Shown: piece by piece, positions 6,495-9,998 of the stretch
Position numbering within the stretch: position 1 is the first letter of the stretch
How the letters are laid out: each line of letters begins with the position of its first letter
DNA from: JAJPXC01 sp964562375
Lineage (GTDB): Bacteria > Bacteroidota > Bacteroidia > Bacteroidales > Muribaculaceae
Reading direction: 5' to 3'
NCBI GenBank assembly: GCA_964562375.1
Contig: CAZLSW010000096.1
Location: 1-9,998 of the forward strand
DNA length: 9,998 nucleotides
The notes under the pieces: model-generated
Seen by the model: only the letters and a program-made list of their open reading frames with translations
What the model was told of the DNA's origin: nothing
The model's database searches: none
Program-made: the position numbers and the translations under genes

Positions 6495-8096
6495 ATGAAG
6501 AAAGTAATTCTGCCGTTGGTGGCAATCATGATATTGGGGCTTGCGGGCTGTATCGACAATGATATCCCGTACCCCAGGATTCAGCCCAACTTCACTTCCT
6601 TTGAGGTGGATGGGCAGAGCCGTGTGGCCCAAATCGACACGCTTAACCGTAAGGTTACTGTATATCTCCCCGATGCTGCTGACATAGATATTTATAATGT
6701 CAAGGTGACGGGATATACAATCAGCCCAGAGGAAGCTAAAGTGGTGGGCGAGGCCATCACTTCGCTCGACCTCTCGGAGCCCCAAATCGTAACCCTCAGC
6801 CTATATCAGGATTACGACTGGACCATCCAGGCCGACTACCAGGTCGACCGCGAGTTCCAGGTAAAGGGAGAAATCGGCACCTCGACAATCGATCCCGTCA
6901 ACCATCGCGTGCTTGCCACGGTGCCCGACAATCTCGACCTCTCGGCCTTGGAAGTAACGGCGATGAAACTCGGCCCCGTTGGATCCACGCAGTCTCCCGA
7001 CCTTGCGGGACAAACGGTGGATTTCTCCTCGCCTTTCACGGTCGATGTGACTTCCCACGGCCATGTTGAGACGTGGACCATCTACGTTGATGTCACAAAG
7101 GCCAATGTCTTCACTGAGAGTGTCGACGCCTGGACCCGCGTTATTTGGGCCTATGGCAACGCTCAGGCTGGCCGTGACAACGGTTTCGAATATCGTGAAT
7201 CCACTTCTCTTGATTGGATTACAGTGCCTAACGACTGGATTGAGCACAACGGTGGCGATTTTACTGCCCGCATCATCCACATGGAACCGGCCACCACCTA
7301 CGTCGTGCGCGCTTACACCAAGTACACCGCCACCGACGGTACTGCCACTACCGAATATGGCTCGGAAATTGAGGTGACTACTGGCGTGGAGCAGCAGGTG
7401 CCCAACGCCTCGCTCGATGAATGGTGGCTCGACGGCAAGGTTTGGTGTCCCTGGGCCGAGGGTGGCGAAAGCTACTGGGACACTGGCAACAAGGGCGCCA
7501 CGACATTGGGACAGAGCAACTCCGTGCCCACATCCGACACATCTACCGGCATGGGACAGGCCGCAATGCTGCAAACCAAATTCGTGGGCTTGGGCATGTT
7601 AGGGAAATTGGCCTCCGGCAACCTCTTCGCTGGTGTGTATGTGCGCACTGATGGCACCAACGGCGTGTTGTCGTTTGGTCGTGAGTTCGACCAGCGTCCC
7701 ACAAAGCTGAAGGCTTGGGTGAAATATAGCAATGTGGACATCGACTATGCCCCCGCGTCATACGGCTATTCCGAGTTGAAGGGCCAGCCCGATACCTGCG
7801 TCGTATGGTGCGCGTTGATCGACAGCGACACTCCCTGCGAGATCCGCACCAACCCCAGTAACCGCAAACTCTTCGACGAGCATGCTGACGATGTGATCGC
7901 CTACGGTCGTTTCCAGAGTGGCTCAGTCATCGCCAACTACACCCAGATAGATGTCGACCTCGACTATGTGTCCACCTCGCGTGTGCCCCGCTACATCTTG
8001 ATTGTAGCCTCGGCCAGCAAGTATGGCGACTTCTTCACCGGTGGCAACGGCTCCGTCCTCTACATCGACGACATCTCCCTCCACTACGACTACTAA
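6495..8096 (+). CDS. PCMD-like surface lipoprotein with two N-terminal repeats and an Fn3-like domain
   Basis: The 533-aa protein opens with a lipoprotein signal and lipobox LAGC (Cys19). Residues about 35-118 and 121-200 are two related beta-sandwich repeats: both run F-x-V-x-G, then ID-x-x-N-x-x-V and VP/LPD-x-x-D-[IL]. Residues about 205-297 are Fn3-like, with TRVIWAY and ATTYVVRAYT strands. Residues about 300-533 look like the PCMD domain (putative carbohydrate metabolism), opening VPNASLDEW and closing VLYIDDISLHY. The Fn3-then-PCMD order is the same as at the end of the first operon protein, so the operon is bracketed by two relatives. The gap of 69 nt before it holds a hairpin and heptamers; it is probably still cotranscribed but may be expressed at a different level. 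The enzyme or ligand is unknown. Confidence 0.82.
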   Translation: MKKVILPLVAIMILGLAGCIDNDIPYPRIQPNFTSFEVDGQSRVAQIDTLNRKVTVYLPDAADIDIYNVKVTGYTISPEEAKVVGEAITSLDLSEPQIVTLSLYQDYDWTIQADYQVDREFQVKGEIGTSTIDPVNHRVLATVPDNLDLSALEVTAMKLGPVGSTQSPDLAGQTVDFSSPFTVDVTSHGHVETWTIYVDVTKANVFTESVDAWTRVIWAYGNAQAGRDNGFEYRESTSLDWITVPNDWIEHNGGDFTARIIHMEPATTYVVRAYTKYTATDGTATTEYGSEIEVTTGVEQQVPNASLDEWWLDGKVWCPWAEGGESYWDTGNKGATTLGQSNSVPTSDTSTGMGQAAMLQTKFVGLGMLGKLASGNLFAGVYVRTDGTNGVLSFGREFDQRPTKLKAWVKYSNVDIDYAPASYGYSELKGQPDTCVVWCALIDSDTPCEIRTNPSNRKLFDEHADDVIAYGRFQSGSVIANYTQIDVDLDYVSTSRVPRYILIVASASKYGDFFTGGNGSVLYIDDISLHYDY

Positions 8097-8142
8097 GGGG
8101 GCCCGACGTTCGGCGCCCTTTAGGGGCCATCGTTCGGCGCCC
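8097..8142 (+). repeat. Two tandem GC-rich hairpins after the operon stop
   Basis: CGTTCGGCGCCC occurs at 8107-8118 and 8131-8142, each preceded by a GGGGCC-type arm (8097-8104 and 8123-8128). Each copy folds into a GC-rich hairpin with one bulged C. The first starts directly after the TAA of the last operon gene. They may end operon transcription, though the T-run after the first is only three long. They also begin the palindrome-rich stretch that fills the gene-free region up to 8489. Confidence 0.6.
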
Positions 8143-8152
8143 GTATAACCAT

Positions 8153-8469
8153 CCCCTCAATAGGATGGAAGTCGACCCGTCCTCGGGTCGACCCTCCAAC
8201 CTTCCCCTCAGTAGGATGGAAGTCGACCCGTCCTCGGGTCGACACCCCCAACCTTCCCCTCAATAGGATGGAAGTCGACCCGTCCTCGGGTCGACACCCC
8301 AACCTTCCCCTCAATAGGATGGAAGTCGACCCGTCCCCGGGTCGACACCCCCAACCTTCCCCTCAATAGGATGGAAGTCGACCCGTCCCCTGGTCGACAC
8401 CCCCAACCTTCCCCTCAGTAGGATGGAAGTCGACCCGTCCCCGGGTCGACACCCCCAACCTTCCCCTCC
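8153..8469 (+). repeat. Six tandem 51-52 bp units, each with a palindromic hairpin
   Basis: Units start at 8153, 8204, 8256, 8307, 8359 and 8411; a truncated seventh begins at 8463. Each reads CCCCTCA(A/G)TAGGATGGAA, then arm GTCGACCCG, a 4-nt loop, arm CGGGTCGAC, and a C-rich joint ending CCAACCTT. The stem is 9 bp and perfect except in unit 5, where the right arm is CTGGTCGAC. Loops are TCCT in units 1-3 and TCCC in units 4-6, which suggests growth by block duplication. There are no unique spacers, so this is not a CRISPR array. The array reaches to about 20 bp before the next ATG and leaves no room for an ordinary promoter there. It resembles clustered REP-like elements. Confidence 0.9.
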
Positions 8470-8489
8470 CTCGACTTGTTGTAATATTA

Positions 8490-9734
8490 ATGGCACAAGA
8501 AGAGCTGATAATATTACCCTTGGAGGACGAACCCCCGGTGGAGGGTTACTATGGGAGGATGGAAGTCGGGGCGCCCACGCCCCGACCTGACACCTTCTAT
8601 AAGCCCGATTTTCAGTGGGTTGCTAATCGTGAGGAGAAGCAGCGGGCGTTGCAACGCGCGGCTGACGAGTTGTTAACCGACTGTGACAAAGAGGGTTATG
8701 TATTGATGAATTATGGCGACTTTTTGGAGCGGTTGTCACGCCATTCTGGCATGTCGGTGCCTTTCTTAGTTGATAATCAGTGGGCTGTAAAAAATTATCT
8801 CGACCAAGCAGGCTTGGCAGCTGCTCCAGATTGGTATCTTGAGCGCCGAACCCTCCGCAAGACCGATTCAGTAGTGCTTTACGCTACCAAGGAGGTGCCA
8901 CCAATGATTCGCCAACGTCCTTATAAAAAGGCACTTACATTGATAAAATTCGCCACTCTGACCCTGCCCGGGCTCACTCCAAGCGAACTTCAACGCCTGG
9001 GCGAAATGATTGACCAATGGGTGAAAACACCTCGCTATCGTGTTCATCTTAAGGCACTTGCGCGTTGGTTCAACCACCGGCGACGCATGCTCGACGCCCG
9101 CACCAAGCGCATGGCCAAGGAGATTCTTACTCCCGACGACAAGCAATTGATGACCAGGCAGTTGCTCCAACTCGCAACTGCTCGAGGCCACGCCCTCGAC
9201 CCTAAATCAATATCCCAGCTCGACCGCATTCTTCAACTCCTTGACCATCAACCGGGTGACATCCATTCCCTCCTCCACCGCGCCGCCTATGACGTAAGCG
9301 TAGCCCAGGGGGGCCGGCCTTGGACGGCCGTAGATAACTCAAGCAAAAGCCCTGTAATTGATAGGCCCCTGCTCAACCCCGCCACGCTAAAAGCCATTGA
9401 GGCATCCACCGAGCGGGCCCAGCTACTCCTTGCCGAGGTCTTCGAGGAGAAATCCACCGGAAATCCCGAAAATCCCGAAATTCCCGGAAATCCCGGGAAT
9501 CCCGTGAATCCCGGAAATCCCGGTAATCCCCCCGTCGCCATCCTGCTCAAGGCTCTGATGCAGCGCCCTGAATGGACCCGCGAGGAGATAGCTCCCCATT
9601 GCTCGGCTTGGCCATCGGTCGACCTCGCCTTGGAGGCTGTCAACGACTACGCTATGGAGCGCGTGGGCGATACAGTGGTGGAAATCGATGGCGACACCAT
9701 TCACGTCACCACCGATTACCTCCCCTATCTCTAA
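8490..9734 (+). CDS. TerB-like / TerB-C-domain protein with a Gly-Asn-Pro linker
   Basis: The 414-aa protein has no signal peptide or membrane segment and should be cytoplasmic. The N-terminal 130 residues are not recognised; residues about 23-33 (RMEVGAPTPRP) are encoded by a palindromic element. The helical stretch about 140-295 includes TPSELQRLGEMIDQW and LLQLATARGHALDPKSISQLDRIL, which resembles a TerB fold (helical, named after tellurite resistance). Residues 324-347 are eight G/E/V-N/I-P triplets forming a flexible linker. About 348-414 (ALMQRPEWTREEI, AVNDYAMERVGDTVVEIDGDTI) fits the TerB-C domain. Full-length TerB-N/TerB/TerB-C proteins are longer, and the TerB-N part is absent, so this may be a C-terminal half. 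TerB proteins are linked to stress or defence; no partner ter genes are seen. No promoter is visible upstream. Confidence 0.7.
   Translation: MAQEELIILPLEDEPPVEGYYGRMEVGAPTPRPDTFYKPDFQWVANREEKQRALQRAADELLTDCDKEGYVLMNYGDFLERLSRHSGMSVPFLVDNQWAVKNYLDQAGLAAAPDWYLERRTLRKTDSVVLYATKEVPPMIRQRPYKKALTLIKFATLTLPGLTPSELQRLGEMIDQWVKTPRYRVHLKALARWFNHRRRMLDARTKRMAKEILTPDDKQLMTRQLLQLATARGHALDPKSISQLDRILQLLDHQPGDIHSLLHRAAYDVSVAQGGRPWTAVDNSSKSPVIDRPLLNPATLKAIEASTERAQLLLAEVFEEKSTGNPENPEIPGNPGNPVNPGNPGNPPVAILLKALMQRPEWTREEIAPHCSAWPSVDLALEAVNDYAMERVGDTVVEIDGDTIHVTTDYLPYL
8556..8586 (+). repeat. Solitary palindromic element inside the coding sequence
   Basis: AGGATGGAA (8556-8564) is followed by arm GTCGGGGCG (8565-8573), loop CCCA, and arm CGCCCCGAC (8578-8586). 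The 9-nt flank, the 9-bp stem and 4-nt loop, and the outer GTCG/CGAC pairs are the same as in the 8153-8469 units. The five inner base pairs differ, yet still pair perfectly. It is translated as RMEVGAPTPR within the TerB-like protein. Confidence 0.8.
9459..9530 (+). repeat. Eight in-frame 9-bp repeats coding a Gly-Asn-Pro linker
   Basis: Nine-base units of the type GGAAATCCC run in frame eight times and encode GNP, ENP, EIP, GNP, GNP, VNP, GNP, GNP (residues 324-347). They separate the TerB-like and TerB-C-like parts. The low codon variety suggests repeat expansion by slippage, so length may vary between strains. Confidence 0.9.
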
Positions 9735-9789
9735 CCTTCCCCCCTTTCCTCCTTTTATCCTTTCCTCCTTTAAATAATAAAATGCCCCT

Positions 9790-9915
9790 CTTTCCTCTTG
9801 CCTCTTTACTCTTGCCTCTTGCCTCTTGCCTCTTTACTCCTGCCTCTTTACTCTTGCCTCTTGCCTCTTGCCTCTTGCCTCTTGCCTCTTTACTCTTTCC
9901 TCTTGCCTCTTTCCT
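9790..9915 (+). repeat. Eighteen perfectly phased heptamers (CTTGCCT family)
   Basis: The run consists of 18 consecutive 7-mers without a phase break: ten CTTGCCT, four CTTTACT, three CTTTCCT and one CCTGCCT. Variation is limited mainly to the fourth and fifth positions. A C/T-only stretch after the TerB-like stop (9735-9756) leads towards it. The plus strand is almost purely pyrimidine. I see no gene in 9735-9998, and the open frame across the run is a by-product of the repeat. Confidence 0.9.
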
Positions 9916-9945
9916 TTCGTCAACAATTCTCCCGAAAGGATTGTT
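9913..9945 (+). other. Two overlapping inverted repeats after the heptamer array
   Basis: CCTTTCG (9913-9919) pairs with CGAAAGG (9933-9939), and AACAAT (9922-9927) pairs with ATTGTT (9940-9945). The two stems are interleaved and abut at 9939/9940, so they are probably alternatives and cannot form together. No strong T-run follows. The role is unknown; it may belong to the leader of a gene beyond the window. Confidence 0.35.
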
Positions 9946-9998
9946 AAATTACCCCAGTTCGGGATAAAAAAGTGGCATAATTATTTGATAATGTGGGG

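Noticed and set aside
8153..8469. CRISPR array
   Set aside because: Adjacent units are almost identical over their full length; there are no unique spacers and no cas genes.
8120..8496. Minus-strand open frames across the hairpin array (RGRVDFHP-type repeats)
   Set aside because: They are translations of the 52-bp repeats, with no start context or independent coding signal.
9572..9967. Plus-strand frame with LPLAS-type repeats
   Set aside because: It is the heptamer array read as protein; it overlaps the TerB-like gene in another frame.

Overview
The window looks like a chromosomal stretch of a Bacteroidales bacterium, possibly of the Muribaculaceae type (family placement is inference). The reasons are the Bacteroidetes-type promoters (TTTG, about 19-20 nt, then TAnnTTTG), the lack of Shine-Dalgarno sequences before the genes, surface lipoproteins with DUF4493-like and PCMD-like domains, and GC-rich genes beside AT-rich spacers.

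Layout. 1-734 is AT-rich and mostly non-coding. It holds one small minus-strand gene (44 aa, with its own promoter and a hairpin terminator) and a roughly 211-bp segment (474-684) bounded by imperfect inverted repeats. 735-1427 (minus) is a Sir2-family NAD-dependent deacylase with no cysteines. A 149-bp spacer carries divergent promoters for the sirtuin and for a plus-strand operon.

The operon (1577-8096) has five exported proteins: a large DUF4493-like/PCMD-like lipoprotein, a short DUF4493-like lipoprotein, two tandem paralogous outer-membrane beta-barrels, and a second PCMD-like lipoprotein. The set reads as one cell-surface module built by domain duplication. Its substrate cannot be told from sequence; carbohydrate or glycan binding is the guess suggested by the PCMD family name.

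8097-8586 is a cluster of palindromic elements: two tandem hairpins just after the operon stop, six tandem 51-52 bp units each with a 9-bp-stem hairpin, and a solitary relative of that hairpin inside the next gene. The solitary copy has the same flank and outer stem but a different, still fully paired, inner stem. That next gene (8490-9734) encodes a protein with a TerB-like middle and a TerB-C-like end, joined by a repetitive Gly/Asn/Pro linker.

9735-9998 holds a pyrimidine-rich tract with 18 perfectly phased heptamers, then two overlapping inverted repeats. A four-unit relative of the heptamers, in opposite orientation, lies between operon genes 4 and 5.

The points most worth following are the palindromic-element cluster that enters coding sequence, and the five-gene surface module. 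Family names were assigned by eye from motifs and were not checked by any search.
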